Source: Ornithinimicrobium sp. INDO-MA30-4
GTDB lineage: Bacteria; Actinomycetota; Actinomycetes; Actinomycetales; Dermatophilaceae
Reading direction: 5' to 3'
NCBI RefSeq assembly: GCF_021535045.1
Contig: NZ_CP091056.1
Span: 1,426,001 to 1,490,000, forward strand
Length of the DNA: 64,000 nucleotides
Positions 31,207 through 42,210 of this stretch are shown one piece after another. The notes below the pieces were generated by a model. The model worked only from the letters and a program-made list of their open reading frames with translations, made no database searches and had not been told where the DNA came from. The position numbers were made by a program, and so were the translations under genes. Numbering within the stretch: the first letter of the stretch is position 1; the number at the start of each line of letters is the position of its first letter.

Positions 31207-31575
31207 TCAGATCACCTCCGGTGCCAACGAGACGATGCGCATGAAGCGCTTGTCACGCAGTTCACGACCGACTGGTCCGAAGATGCGCGTACCGCGGGGG
31301 TCGCCCTCGTTCTTGAGGAGGACCGCTGCGTTCTCGTCGAACTTGATGTAGCTGCCGTCTACCCGACGACGCTCTTTCTTGGTCCGAACGATGACTGCCT
31401 TGACGACGTCACCCTTCTTGACGTTTCCGCCGGGAATAGCGTCCTTGACCGTGGCAACGATCGTGTCACCAATTCCCGCGTACCGGCGTCCGGAGCCACC
31501 GAGTACACGAATGCACAAGATCTCCTTCGCCCCGGTGTTGTCCGCAACACGTAGTCGCGACTCCTGCTGGATCAC
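31207..31575 (-). CDS. rplN: 50S ribosomal protein L14 (uL14)
   Basis: 122 residues with [40 protein letters not shown] and the end [18 protein letters not shown]. It contributes to an intersubunit bridge. A 94-base gap separates it from rpsQ, unusually wide within this cluster and without an obvious gene. Confidence 0.98.
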   Translation of the reverse strand: MIQQESRLRVADNTGAKEILCIRVLGGSGRRYAGIGDTIVATVKDAIPGGNVKKGDVVKAVIVRTKKERRRVDGSYIKFDENAAVLLKNEGDPRGTRIFGPVGRELRDKRFMRIVSLAPEVI

Positions 31576-31669
31576 TGTCTAACTCCTGTCGTCGAGCCGG
31601 TTCTCTGACCGATAGTTCGGTTGAGCCTTGCCGAACGTTGTGGATGGATAGCGTTAAGAATGCTGTGAA

Positions 31670-31966
31670 TTACTTAGCACGCTCGATAACGGACACCACG
31701 CGAAAGCGCTTGGTGGCCGACATCGGACGGGTCTCCATGATGAGGACCAAGTCGCCGACACCGGCGTCATTGTTCTCATCGTGGGCCTTCACCTTGCTGC
31801 TGCGACGAAGCACCTTGCCATACAGCGCGTGCTTGACGCGGTCTTCGACCGAGACAACGACGGTCTTGTCCATCTTGTCACTAACCACGTAGCCCTGACG
31901 GGTCTTGCGGTAGTGACGGTCCGGGTCCAGGACGTCGGCGGGGGTCACATCTGGCGTTTCGGTCAT
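31670..31966 (-). CDS. rpsQ: 30S ribosomal protein S17 (uS17)
   Basis: 98 residues. The N-terminal 20 residues ([20 protein letters not shown]) extend the core, which reads [40 protein letters not shown] and [20 protein letters not shown]. It starts one base after the rpmC stop. Intact. Confidence 0.97.
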   Translation of the reverse strand: MTETPDVTPADVLDPDRHYRKTRQGYVVSDKMDKTVVVSVEDRVKHALYGKVLRRSSKVKAHDENNDAGVGDLVLIMETRPMSATKRFRVVSVIERAK

Positions 31967-31967
31967 A

Positions 31968-32231
31968 TCAACCCACCTTCTCAGTCTTGTCAGTCTCGTC
32001 TGCGGTCACAGCGCGACCAATGCCGAGCTCACGCTCACGCATTTCGGTGTAGATGCGAGCAATGTCCTTGCGGACTGCACGCAGTCGGCCATGGCTTTCC
32101 AGCTGCCCGGTGGCGGACTGGAAGCGCAGGTTGAAGAGTTCCTTCTTGGCCTCAACGAGCGCGTCTGCGAGGGGCTGGTCTTCCAGGCCCTGCAACTGCT
32201 CGGTGGTCAGGTTGGACGATCCAACTGCCAT
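31968..32231 (-). CDS. rpmC: 50S ribosomal protein L29 (uL29)
   Basis: 87 residues; the core ([40 protein letters not shown]) is followed by a C-terminal tail ([16 protein letters not shown]). L29 sits at the polypeptide exit tunnel and helps bind SRP and trigger factor. The start shares a base with the rplP stop. Confidence 0.96.
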   Translation of the reverse strand: MAVGSSNLTTEQLQGLEDQPLADALVEAKKELFNLRFQSATGQLESHGRLRAVRKDIARIYTEMRERELGIGRAVTADETDKTEKVG

Positions 32232-32648
32232 CAGTTGTCACCACCTTCACGCGCGATGAAGCGGCACTTCATCGGCAACTTGTGCATGGCCAGACGCATG
32301 GCCTCGCGGGCCACCTCTTCGGAAACACCGGAGAGTTCGAACATCACACGGCCAGGCTTAACATTGGCGACCCACCACTCGGGCGAGCCCTTACCGGAAC
32401 CCATGCGGGTCTCAGCCGGCTTCTTCGTCAGCGGACGGTCGGGGTAGATGTTAATCCACACCTTTCCGCCACGCTTGATGTAACGCGTCATGGCGATACG
32501 AGCGGACTCGATCTGACGGTTCGTCACGTAGGCGGGGGTAAGCGCCTGAATGCCGTAGTCACCAAAGGCAATCTCGGTGCCGCCCTTAGCCATGCCACCA
32601 CGCTTGGGGGGTGCTGCTTACGGTGCTTGACTCGACGGGGAATCAACA

Positions 32649-32649
<1 letters not shown>
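32231..32649 (-). CDS. rplP: 50S ribosomal protein L16 (uL16), frame break near 32607
   Basis: The ATG at 32649 reads [13 protein letters not shown]. One C is missing in a six-C run near 32607, after which the frame is [40 protein letters not shown] and [20 protein letters not shown]. Corrected length is about 139 residues. It lies near the A-site tRNA elbow. The start overlaps the rpsC stop as TAATG. Confidence 0.95.
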
Positions 32650-33492
<843 letters not shown>

Positions 33493-33493
<1 letters not shown>

Positions 33494-33896
33494 TAGCGGA
33501 CACCTCCTTGGCGTTCTGCGTGGCTTCGCTGACCACGACGGTGATGTGGCTCGTGCGCTTCAGGATCTGGCTTGCGCGACCCTGTGCACGCGGGCGGAAC
33601 CGCTTCATGGTCGGACCTTCGTCGACCCAAGCAGCGGAAATCACCAGGTTGTTCTCGTCAAATGCCGAGTTTTCCTGGTCGGCGCGGTAGCGAGCGTTTG
33701 CGATGGCGCTCTTCAGCACCTTCAAGACGGCTTCGCTAGCAGACTGCGGCGCGAACTGCAGAATGGCGATAGCGTCAACTGCACGCTTTCCACGAACCAG
33801 GTCAACGACACGGCGAGCCTTCATGGGCGTAATGCGGATGTGCCGCACCTGCGCCTTGGCGTCCATCGTTGTTCCTTCGATTTCACTGGTGGTCAT
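33493..33896 (-). CDS. rplV: 50S ribosomal protein L22 (uL22), frame break near 33517
   Basis: Core [40 protein letters not shown] and [20 protein letters not shown]. The given frame overruns into rpsC. Adding one C near 33517 ends it [12 protein letters not shown] with a TAA that overlaps the rpsC ATG, leaving GGAGGTG as the rpsC ribosome site. Start: ATG 33896 overlaps the rpsS stop; ATG 33866 (MDAKAQVRH) has its own AAGGA and may be the true one. Confidence 0.93.
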
Positions 33897-34174
33897 CGGC
33901 GACGGCCCTTCTTGTCGTCCTTCACGTGGCCCTTGAAGGTACGTGTAGGCGCGAACTCACCCAGCTTGTGGCCAACCATCGACTCGGTCACGAAGACCGG
34001 GACGTGCTTGCGACCGTCATGCACGGCCAGCGTGTGGCTCAGCATGTCGGGGGTGATCATGGACCGGCGGGACCACGTCTTGATGACGTTCTTGGTCCCG
34101 GCTTCGTTTTGGGCATCGACCTTCTTGACGAGGTGATCGTCGACGAAGGGGCCCTTCTTCAGACTGCGAGGCAT
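33893..34174 (-). CDS. rpsS: 30S ribosomal protein S19 (uS19)
   Basis: 93 residues: [40 protein letters not shown] and [20 protein letters not shown], ending in KKGRRR. It sits in the head of the 30S subunit with S13. It overlaps rplV by four bases (ATGA) and follows rplB by 19 bases. Intact. Confidence 0.98.
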   Translation of the reverse strand: MPRSLKKGPFVDDHLVKKVDAQNEAGTKNVIKTWSRRSMITPDMLSHTLAVHDGRKHVPVFVTESMVGHKLGEFAPTRTFKGHVKDDKKGRRR

Positions 34175-34193
34175 GTCTTTGTCAGCTCCCTAC

Positions 34194-35030
34194 TCAGCGC
34201 TTCTTGCCGCTACGACGACGTCGCACGATCATCTTGTCGCTCGACTTGTTCTGGTGACGGGTACGACCCTCAGCCTGGCCCCATGGGCTGACTGGGTGAC
34301 GTCCACCGGAGGTCTTACCCTCACCACCACCGTGCGGGTGGTCAACCGGGTTCATCACGACACCGCGGACGGAGGGGCGCTTGCCCTTCCAGCGGTTACG
34401 GCCGGCCTTACCCCAGTTGATGTTGCTCTGCTCGGCGTTACCGACCTCACCAATGGAGGCGCGGCAACGAGCGTCAACGTTGCGGATTTCGCCCGAGGGC
34501 ATACGCAACTGGGCAAGCTTGCCTTCCTTGGCCACCAACTGAACGCGCACACCAGCGGAGCGAGCGATCTTGGCTCCGCCACCGGGGCGAAGCTCGACGG
34601 CGTGGATGACAGTACCGACCGGGATGTTGCGCAAAGGCAAGTTGTTACCCGGCTTGATGTCTGCGGACGGGCCGTTTTCAACGACGTCGCCCTGGACAAG
34701 ACGGTTTGGCGCAATGATGTAGCGCTTTTCACCGTCCGTGTAGTGCAACAGCGCGATGCGCGCAGTGCGGTTGGGGTCGTATTCGATGTGTGCGACCTTG
34801 GCGTTGACGCCGTCCTTGTCCGCGCGGCGGAAGTCAATGACGCGGTAGGCACGCTTGTGACCGCCACCAATGTGACGAGTCGTGATGCGGCCGGAGGAGT
34901 TACGTCCACCGGTCTTATGCAGCGGGCGAACCAGTGACTTCTCCGGAGTGGAGCGAGTCACCTCAACGAAGTCGGCCACACTCGAGCCACGACGGCCCGG
35001 GGTTGTCGGCTTGTACTTACGGATAGCCAT
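34194..35030 (-). CDS. rplB: 50S ribosomal protein L2 (uL2)
   Basis: 278 residues, required for peptidyl-transferase assembly. Conserved [40 protein letters not shown], and the C-terminal [20 protein letters not shown] and RHPVSPWGQ with the essential His. Intact. Confidence 0.98.
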   Translation of the reverse strand: MAIRKYKPTTPGRRGSSVADFVEVTRSTPEKSLVRPLHKTGGRNSSGRITTRHIGGGHKRAYRVIDFRRADKDGVNAKVAHIEYDPNRTARIALLHYTDGEKRYIIAPNRLVQGDVVENGPSADIKPGNNLPLRNIPVGTVIHAVELRPGGGAKIARSAGVRVQLVAKEGKLAQLRMPSGEIRNVDARCRASIGEVGNAEQSNINWGKAGRNRWKGKRPSVRGVVMNPVDHPHGGGEGKTSGGRHPVSPWGQAEGRTRHQNKSSDKMIVRRRRSGKKR

Positions 35031-35071
35031 AGTTTTTGCAGTCCTCGGATCTCTTATCGACTCAGCAGGCT

Positions 35072-35367
35072 TTACAGCGTGCCGAAGACGTCGATGGTGC
35101 CTTCCTTAAGCGTCACGATGGCACGCTTGGTGTCCTTGCGCTTGCCCATCCCGAAGCGGGTGCGACGCGTCTTACCTTGACGGTTCAGCGTGTGCACCGA
35201 GTCGACCTTCACACCGAAGATCGACTCAACGGCCCTCTTGATCTCGGACTTGTTGGAACGGGGTCCACCAAGAAGGTGTACTTGCCCATGTCCAACAGTG
35301 CGTAGGACTTCTCAGAAACGACCGGCGACAAAACGACGTCGCGCGGGTCCTTGTTGACCGTGCTCAC
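35072..35367 (-). CDS. rplW: 50S ribosomal protein L23 (uL23), frame break near 35264
   Basis: Exit-tunnel protein that docks trigger factor. GTG at 35367: [20 protein letters not shown] and [13 protein letters not shown]. One C is missing near 35264; the next frame gives [40 protein letters not shown] and the end GTIDVFGTL. About 99 residues. The GTG overlaps the rplD stop. Confidence 0.95.
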
Positions 35368-36014
35368 TTGGTCTCCTCTCCAGCAGCGCCGTTGGCGCCA
35401 TCAATGAAGGCGGACAGTGCAGCCTGGGTGAACACGACGTCGTCGGCGCACAGCACGTCATACGTGTTGAGCTGGTCGGCGAACAAAACGTGAACATCAG
35501 CCAGGTTGCGCAGGCTCTTGATGCCGACCTGGTCGCTGCGGTCAATGACCACGAGCAGGTTCGGGCGGGTCGAAAGAACCGACAGAGCGTTCAGCGCGGC
35601 CTTGGTCGAAGGCGCATCGCTCTCAACAACAGCAGCCAAGCAGTGGATGCGGCCGTGACGTGCACGGTCCGACAGGGCACCGCGCAATGCGGCAGCCTTC
35701 ATCTTCTTGGGGGTGCGTTGCGAGTAGCTACGCGGCTGCGGGCCGTGGACAGTGCCACCACCAGCGAACTGAGGTGCACGCGTCGAGCCCTGACGAGCCC
35801 GGCCGGTGCCCTTCTGACGGTATGGCTTGCGGCCACCACCGCGGACTTCGCCACGGGTCTTCGTCGAAGCAGTGCCCGCACGAGCGGCGGCCAACTGAGC
35901 GACAACAACCTGGTGGATCAGCGGCACGTTGGTCTGCACGTCGAACAAGTTCGCGGGCAATTCCATTGTGCCAGCCTCGCCACCGGCAGGCTTGTTAACA
36001 ACAATGGTCGTCAT
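35364..36014 (-). CDS. rplD: 50S ribosomal protein L4 (uL4)
   Basis: 216 residues from the ATG at 36014 ([20 protein letters not shown]). The extended tunnel loop reads [20 protein letters not shown] and [20 protein letters not shown]. In E. coli L4 autoregulates the S10 operon; no conserved leader for that is evident here. It lies four bases after rplC. Intact. Confidence 0.97.
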   Translation of the reverse strand: MTTIVVNKPAGGEAGTMELPANLFDVQTNVPLIHQVVVAQLAAARAGTASTKTRGEVRGGGRKPYRQKGTGRARQGSTRAPQFAGGGTVHGPQPRSYSQRTPKKMKAAALRGALSDRARHGRIHCLAAVVESDAPSTKAALNALSVLSTRPNLLVVIDRSDQVGIKSLRNLADVHVLFADQLNTYDVLCADDVVFTQAALSAFIDGANGAAGEETK

Positions 36015-36018
36015 AGTT

Positions 36019-36684
36019 TCAGGCCCCCTTTGCGGCCGTGCGGACCAGAACAACGCTGCCACGAGGGCCAGGAACGGCGCCCTTGATGAGCAGTAAGCCC
36101 TTTTCCGCGTCCACAGCGTGGACGATCAGGTTGGCAGTGGTCTGGCGAACGCCACCCATGCGGCCAGCCATCTTCGTGCCGCGGAAAACGCGACCCGGAG
36201 TGGCACAGCCACCAATGGAGCCTGGCTTGCGGTGGTTCTTGTGCGCACCGTGCGAGGCGCTAACACCGTGGAAACCGTGGCGCTTCATAACGCCGGCAAA
36301 GCCCTTGCCCTTGGTGGTGCCAGTGATGTCGACGGTCTGGCCGTCGGTGAAGGTCGTGGCCGTGATCTCCTGGCCGAGGCTGTACTCAGCCGCGTCGGAG
36401 GTACGCAGTTCCACCAGGTGACGGCGAGGCGTAACGCCTGCCTTCTCGAAGTGGCCCTTCATTGGCTTGTTGACCTTGCGCGGGTCAATCGCACCGAATG
36501 CGATCTGAACAGCGTTGTAGCCATCTGCCTCGGCGTCGCGCACCTGCGTCACAACGCAGGGGCCAGCCTTGACCACCGTGACAGGCACGAGGCGGTTGTT
36601 GGCGTCCCACACCTGGGTCATACCAAGCTTCTCGCCCAACACACCGGCGAGCTTGCGATCAGAGGTAGTCGTCATATTTGTCAA
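36019..36684 (-). CDS. rplC: 50S ribosomal protein L3 (uL3)
   Basis: 221 residues. Conserved [40 protein letters not shown] and [20 protein letters not shown], which reach the peptidyl-transferase centre. The start may be 36684 (MTNMTTTSD) or 36675 (MTTTSDRK). It lies five bases after rpsJ. Intact. Confidence 0.97.
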   Translation of the reverse strand: MTNMTTTSDRKLAGVLGEKLGMTQVWDANNRLVPVTVVKAGPCVVTQVRDAEADGYNAVQIAFGAIDPRKVNKPMKGHFEKAGVTPRRHLVELRTSDAAEYSLGQEITATTFTDGQTVDITGTTKGKGFAGVMKRHGFHGVSASHGAHKNHRKPGSIGGCATPGRVFRGTKMAGRMGGVRQTTANLIVHAVDAEKGLLLIKGAVPGPRGSVVLVRTAAKGA

Positions 36685-36689
36685 CCTCC

Positions 36690-36997
36690 TTACAGCTTGA
36701 TCTCGATGTTGACGTCAGCCGGCAAATCCAGACGCATCAACGAGTCAACCGCCTTGGGGGTGGGGTCAACAATGTCGATGAGACGCTTGTGCGTCCGCAT
36801 CTCGAAGTGCTCGCGGCTGTCCTTGTATTTGTGTGGCGACCGGATAACGCAATACACGTTCTTTTCGGTCGGCAACGGCACCGGGCCCACTACGGTCGCA
36901 CCGGCACGGGTCACCGTGTCGACGATCTTGCGCGCCGAGCTGTCGATGACCTCGTGGTCATAAGACTTAAGCCGGATGCGGATTTTTGTCCCGCCAT
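36690..36997 (-). CDS. rpsJ: 30S ribosomal protein S10 (uS10), frame break near 36985
   Basis: First gene of the S10 series, also a NusG/antitermination partner. The ATG at 36997 gives MAGQK; one A is missing in the A run at 36983-36987. Then [40 protein letters not shown] and [20 protein letters not shown]. Corrected length is 102 residues, the family norm. Confidence 0.96.
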
Positions 36998-37370
36998 CGC
37001 GTGTCTGACTCTCTCTCGTCGTACCGCTTACAGTTCTGGCCGGCTAGTGGGCTCCGACCCCCGAGGTCGGGCGTGTCGCCCTCTCTCCGGTCACGAACAA
37101 TCGAAAAGATCATCCGTGTGGTCCGCAGCCCGGTCTGGCCGGGGCTTGTGCTGCCACAGCCCGACCGTTTCGCAGATGGTCGAACAAGCGTCGACCGCAG
37201 TCTGCGGGTCGTGCACGTGGCCGGCGGGGCAGACATGGGTCAGCACCGCGCAACAAGCAACTTGTCCATAGTGCCACGTCTGCCTATCTCACCCAAATCG
37301 AGAACCGGAGACCTGCATCACTGTGCTCGATTTATGGGCGGCCCCCCTCGCATACCCGCGCATGCAAGAA
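36998..37370 (-). promoter_or_regulatory. Leader region of the S10 operon
   Basis: The 437-base gap between tuf and rpsJ holds no credible gene. It must contain the S10 promoter and a leader of unknown length. A short hairpin CCGACC/GGTCGG lies at about 37056-37073. No confident -35/-10 pair could be chosen by eye. Confidence 0.5.
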
Positions 37371-37400
37371 GCCCCGCCTTCCCATCAGGGAAAGCGGGGC
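37371..37400 (-). terminator. Terminator after tuf
   Basis: GCCCCGC..TTCCC pairs with GGGAA..GCGGGGC around an ATCA loop, followed on the minus strand by TTCTTGCATGC. It lies 35 bases past the tuf stop. Confidence 0.85.
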
Positions 37401-37434
37401 CTCTCAAGCACAACTGGGCTAGCCCAGCCTCAGA

Positions 37435-38630
37435 TCACTTGATGATCTTGGTCACTCGACCAGCACCCACGGTGCGGCCACCTTCGCGAATAGCGAAACG
37501 GAGGCCCTCTTCCATGGCGATGGGCTGGATGAGCTCAACGGTCATACCGGTGTTGTCACCGGGCATAACCATCTCGGTGCCCTCGGGCAGGCTAACGACA
37601 CCGGTCACGTCCGTGGTACGGAAGTAGAACTGGGGACGGTAGTTGTCGTAGAACGGCGTGTGACGGCCACCCTCATCCTTGCTCAGGATGTAGACGTTGC
37701 CCTCGAACTGGGTGTGCGGGGTGATGGTGCCGGGCTTGACGATGACCTGACCGCGCTCGACATCTTCACGCTTGATACCGCGAACCAACAGACCAACGTT
37801 CTCGCCAGCGCGACCCTCATCGAGGAGCTTGCGGAACATTTCGATACCGGTAGCGGTGGTCTTCTTCGGGGTCCTTCGTGGATACCCACGATTTCGACCT
37901 CTTCGTTGACCTTCAAGATACCGCGCTCGATACGACCGGTAACGACGGTGCCACGACCGGTGATCGTGAAGACGTCCTCAACGGGCATCAGGAACGGCTT
38001 GTCGGTGTCGCGCTCGGGCTCGGGGATGTACTCGTCGACAGCATCGAGCAGGCCGAGCAACTTGTCGCCCCACTCCTTGTCGCCTTCGAGTGCCTTCAAA
38101 GCCGAGACCTGGACAACCGGAAGGTCGTCGCCGGGGAACTCATACTCGGAGAGCAGTTCACGGACCTCGAGCTCGACGAGCTCCATGATCTCTTCGTCGT
38201 CCACCATGTCGGCCTTGTTCAAGGCAACAACGATGTAGGGAACGCCGACCTGACGAGCGAGCAGGACGTGCTCCTTCGTCTGAGGCATCGGACCGTCAGT
38301 TGCGGCCACAACCAAGATTGCGCCGTCCATCTGCGCTGCACCGGTGATCATGTTCTTGACATAGTCAGCGTGACCGGGGCAGTCAACGTGCGCGTAGTGA
38401 CGCTTCTCGGTCTGGTACTCAATGTGAGCGATCGAGATCGTGATACCGCGCTGCTTCTCTTCGGGCGCCTTGTCGATCATGTCGAACGCAGACGCTTCGT
38501 TGAGTTCCGGGTACTTGTCGTGCAGCACCTTGGAGATCGCAGCGGTCAACGTCGTCTTACCGTGGTCAATGTGACCAATGGTGCCGATGTTGACGTGCGG
38601 CTTGCTCCGCTCGAACTTAGCCTTCGCCAC
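37435..38630 (-). CDS. tuf: Elongation factor Tu (frame break near 37873)
   Basis: GTPase delivering aminoacyl-t[24 protein letters not shown]-loop [21 protein letters not shown] and [20 protein letters not shown]. One base is missing near 37873 between [11 protein letters not shown] and [20 protein letters not shown]. The C-terminal domain ends [15 protein letters not shown]. Corrected length is about 398 residues. It follows fusA after 110 bases, which include a small TGTGCC/GGCACA hairpin. Confidence 0.97.
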
Positions 38631-38740
38631 TGGGGTCCTCCTCAGGACTTGTTGCGTATCGGTGTGTGCCCTGTTGGCACATCACACGAGTGGATTGGAT
38701 TTAACTATTGTTGCCCGTTAGGACGCAATGAGCGAAATGC

Positions 38741-40843
38741 TCACTCGCCACGGACCTTCTTGATGATCTCTTCCGCGACGTTCTTGGGAACCTCGGCGTA
38801 AGAATCGAACTGCATCGTGTAGTTGGCACGACCCTGAGTGCGCGAACGCAGGTCGCCAACATACCCAAACATTTCGGACAACGGCACGGTTGCCTTAACA
38901 ACCTTGGCGCCGCTCATGTCTTCCATCGACTGGATCTGACCGCGACGGCTGTTGACGTCACCGATCACATCGCCCATGTACTCCTCAGGAGTACGAACCT
39001 CAACGGCCATCACTGGCTCGAGGAGGACGGGGCCGGCCTTGCGAGCCGCTTCCTTGAACGCCATGGAGCCGGCAATCTTGAATGCCATTTCCGAGGAGTC
39101 CACGTCGTGGTAAGCACCATCGAGCAGCGTTGCCTTGACACCGACCAACGGGTAACCAGCCAGGATGCCGTACTGCATGGCGTCCTGAATTCCCTGGTCA
39201 ACGCTGGGGATGTATTCCTTAGGCACGCGACCACCGGTCACGGCGTTGGAGAACTCGTAGAGCTCGCCTTCGCCCGTCTCCAGGGGCTCGAAGCGCAACT
39301 GCACCTTTGCGAACTGGCCAGATCCACCAGTCTGCTTCTTGTGCGTGAAGTCGAACTTGTCGACAACCTTGCGGATGGTCTCGCGGTAGGCAACCTGAGG
39401 TGCACCCACATTGGCCTCAACCTTGAACTCGCGACGCATACGGTCGACCAAGATGTCCAAGTGGAGCTCGCCCATACCGCCAATGACGGTCTGGCCGGTC
39501 TCGTCGTCCAAGTTGACCGTGAAGGTCGGGTCTTCTTCGGCCAACTTCTGAATGGCCGTACCCAACTTCTCCTGGTCACTCTTGGTCTTGGGCTCGATCG
39601 CCACGTGAATGACGGGCTCCGGGAAGGTCATCGACTCGAGCAGAACCTGGTTCTGTGAGTCCGACAAGGTGTCACCGGTGGTGACATTCTTGAGGCCGAT
39701 CATCGCGTAGATGTGACCCGCGGTGGCAAAGCCCACCGGGTTCTCCTTGTTGGAGTGCATCTGGAACAACTTGCCGATGCGCTCCTTGGAGCCCTTGGTG
39801 GAGTTCATCACCTGGGTGCCGGCCTCCACACGGCCGGAGTAAACCCGGACGTAGGTCAGACGACCGAAGAACGGGTGGGTGACAACCTTGAACGCCAGAG
39901 CCGAGAACGGCTCGTCAGCCGAGGGAAGGCGCGTGATGACCTTTTCCTCGTCGTGGATGTCGTGACCAACCATTGGCGGCACGTCAAGCGGGCCAGGCAG
40001 GTATGCGATGACAGCGTCCAGCATGGGCTGAACGCCCTTGTTCTTGAACGCCGAACCACACATGACGGGGTATGCCTCGGAGTTGACGGTCATCCGGCGA
40101 ATGCCAGCAACCAGCTCTTCTTCGGAAATCTCGTCGCCGCCCAGGTACTTTTCCATCATGGCGTCGTCGGTCTCAGCGACCTGCTCAACCAGAGTCTCGC
40201 GGTACTCCACGGCCTTGGCCTGAAGGTCCTCGGGGATCTCTTCGACGGTGTAGTCCTCGCCGATGGCAACTTCGCCACGCCAGGTCAGGGCACGCATCTT
40301 GATCAGGTCAACGACACCGATGAAGTCGTTCTCAGCGCCGATCGGCAACTGGAGAACGAGCGGGGTCGCGCCCAAGCGGTCCTTGATGGTCTGGACGGTG
40401 AAGTAGAAGTCGGCGCCCAACTTGTCCATCTTGTTGACGAAGCAAATGCGGGGAACGTCGTACTTGTCGGCCTGGCGCCAGACAGTCTCGGACTGCGGCT
40501 CCACGCCTTCCTTGCCGTCGAAGACTGCGACTGCACCATCGAGCACACGCAAGGAACGCTCCACCTCAACGGTGAAGTCCACGTGGCCCGGGGTGTCGAT
40601 GATGTTGATCTGGCTGTCTTTCCAGAAGCAAGTCGTCGCGGCGGACGTAATCGTGATGCCGCGCTCTTGCTCCTGCTCCATCCAGTCCATCGTCGAGGCG
40701 CCATCGTGTGTCTCGCCGATCTTGTAGTTGATCCCGGTGTAGAACAGGATCCGCTCGGTGGTCGTCGTCTTGCCAGCATCGATGTGAGCCATGATGCCGA
40801 TGTTGCGGACCTTGGTGAGGTCCGTGAGGACGTCGAGTGCCAC
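38741..40843 (-). CDS. fusA: Elongation factor G
   Basis: 700 residues, translocase GTPase. P-loop [20 protein letters not shown], switch [34 protein letters not shown], and domains III-V ending in [20 protein letters not shown]. No frame break in 2.1 kb, notable given the surrounding error rate. It belongs to the str series rpsL-rpsG-fusA-tuf. Confidence 0.99.
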   Translation of the reverse strand: MALDVLTDLTKVRNIGIMAHIDAGKTTTTERILFYTGINYKIGETHDGASTMDWMEQEQERGITITSAATTCFWKDSQINIIDTPGHVDFTVEVERSLRVLDGAVAVFDGKEGVEPQSETVWRQADKYDVPRICFVNKMDKLGADFYFTVQTIKDRLGATPLVLQLPIGAENDFIGVVDLIKMRALTWRGEVAIGEDYTVEEIPEDLQAKAVEYRETLVEQVAETDDAMMEKYLGGDEISEEELVAGIRRMTVNSEAYPVMCGSAFKNKGVQPMLDAVIAYLPGPLDVPPMVGHDIHDEEKVITRLPSADEPFSALAFKVVTHPFFGRLTYVRVYSGRVEAGTQVMNSTKGSKERIGKLFQMHSNKENPVGFATAGHIYAMIGLKNVTTGDTLSDSQNQVLLESMTFPEPVIHVAIEPKTKSDQEKLGTAIQKLAEEDPTFTVNLDDETGQTVIGGMGELHLDILVDRMRREFKVEANVGAPQVAYRETIRKVVDKFDFTHKKQTGGSGQFAKVQLRFEPLETGEGELYEFSNAVTGGRVPKEYIPSVDQGIQDAMQYGILAGYPLVGVKATLLDGAYHDVDSSEMAFKIAGSMAFKEAARKAGPVLLEPVMAVEVRTPEEYMGDVIGDVNSRRGQIQSMEDMSGAKVVKATVPLSEMFGYVGDLRSRTQGRANYTMQFDSYAEVPKNVAEEIIKKVRGE

Positions 40844-40933
40844 TGTCTCTCTTCTCTGCTCAGTGCGTATACGGGGTGCGGTACTTCGGGGCGCGGCTCG
40901 CGACCATCAAGGCCACGAGCCGCAGCTCGCGAA

Positions 40934-41402
40934 TTACCAGCGGTAGTGGGCGAACGCCTTGTTGGCGTCGGCCATCTTGTGCATGTCCTCGCGACGCTTC
41001 ACAGCGGCGCCCAGCCCATTGCTGGAGTCGAGGATTTCGTTCATCAGACGCTCGGTCATGGTCTTCTCCGACGCTGACGCGAGTAGCCAACCAACCAACG
41101 CAGCGACAGGGTCGTGGCGCGGTTGGGCTTGACGTCGATCGGCACCTGGTAGGTCGCGCCACCAACACGGCGGCTCTTAACCTCAAGGGCGGGACGGACG
41201 TTGTCCAGGCCACGCTTCAAGGTTGCGACGGGGTCGGTACCGGTCTTTTCGCGGCAGCCTTCGAGAGCGCCGTAGACGATGCGCTCAGCGACGGACTTCT
41301 TGCCATCCACCAGGACCTTGTTGATCAACTGGGTGACGAGCGGTGAGCCGTAAACCGGGTCCGCGATCAGCGGACGCTTGGGTGCTGGTCCCTTCGTGGC
41401 AT
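40934..41402 (-). CDS. rpsG: 30S ribosomal protein S7 (uS7), two frame breaks
   Basis: The ATG at 41402 starts [20 protein letters not shown] once a base missing near 41394 is restored. Middle: [20 protein letters not shown] and [21 protein letters not shown] second base is missing near 41068, joining GYSRQRRE to [20 protein letters not shown]; it ends [14 protein letters not shown]. About 156 residues. Its start overlaps the rpsL stop as TAATG. Confidence 0.95.
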
Positions 41403-41775
41403 TACTTCTTCACCCTCTTTGCTCCGTAGCGCGAACGCGACTGGTTGCGGCCCTTGACACCCTGGGTGTCAAGCGAGCCACGAATGATCTTGTAGCGGAC
41501 ACCGGGAAGGTCCTTGACTCGGCCACCACGCACGAGCACGATCGAGTGCTCCTGCAGGTTGTGACCAACGCCTGGGATGTAAGCCGTGACCTCAACGCCA
41601 CTGGTGAGGCGCACACGGGCGACCTTACGCAGAGCGGAGTTCGGCTTCTTCGGGGTGGTGGTATACACGCGAGTGCAAACACCACGGCGCTGCGGGTTGG
41701 ACTTCAGCGCAGGACTGTCACTTTTTTGACCTTGTCCTGCCGGCCCTTACGGACCAACTGGTTAATGGTAGGCAC
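41402..41775 (-). CDS. rpsL: 30S ribosomal protein S12 (uS12), frame break in an A run
   Basis: Decoding-centre protein. GTG 41775 gives [18 protein letters not shown]; one A is missing in the run at 41722-41727. Then [40 protein letters not shown] and [19 protein letters not shown]. The lysines at the classic streptomycin positions (PKKPNS and RVKDLPG) are the sensitive form. Corrected length is 124 residues. Confidence 0.96.
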
Positions 41776-42127
41776 TGATTCTCTTCTCAGTTGTCTGTTG
41801 TCTATGCGGCTGGCTGTTGAGCTAGGCCGCACTCCTTGATCTTCCTGCGATCCACCGCTCTCCCGAGCGATCTCTAGCAAGCCTCTCCCCCGCACTTCCC
41901 ATGCCAAAACAAGGCGCTCAAAGTGAGCAACTCGGCTTGGATGGACTGCCCGGCGAAAGGGGGCGTTGACCTCTCGAGGCCAACCATGGGCAGACAGAAG
42001 TCCACACACGAGAGACGATGCTACTGCCTGGCTGGCTGAGGTCCAAATCAGTCCGACTATCACGAACTAGCGAAAGTCTGCGAAGATGCTGCGTCTTCGA
42101 TACCAACCTGTGACCCCGCAGAACAAC
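41776..42127 (-). promoter_or_regulatory. Promoter and leader region of the str operon
   Basis: 352 bases between the rpoC terminator and rpsL. I find no convincing coding potential on either strand; it should carry the promoter and leader for rpsL-rpsG-fusA. No clear -35/-10 pair stands out. Confidence 0.45.
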
Positions 42128-42174
42128 AACGGGTGGGTATGCCAGCAACTTGCGTTGCGACATACCCACCCGTT
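42128..42174 (-). terminator. Terminator after rpoBC
   Basis: AACGGGTGGGTATG (42128-42141) is perfectly complementary to 42161-42174, with a second stem GCAAC/GTTGC inside the loop. It lies 37 bases past the rpoC stop. Confidence 0.85.
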
Positions 42175-42210
42175 TGTCAGTGCCTGACTAGGTCAGACAA
42201 CTGGCACTAC

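Noticed and set aside
36967-37236. A small protein upstream of rpsJ
   Set aside because: Arg/Ser-rich translation without conserved features, overlapping the rpsJ start; best read as leader sequence.
41918-42169. Small open frames between rpsL and rpoC
   Set aside because: They run through the rpoBC terminator stem and have no coding character.
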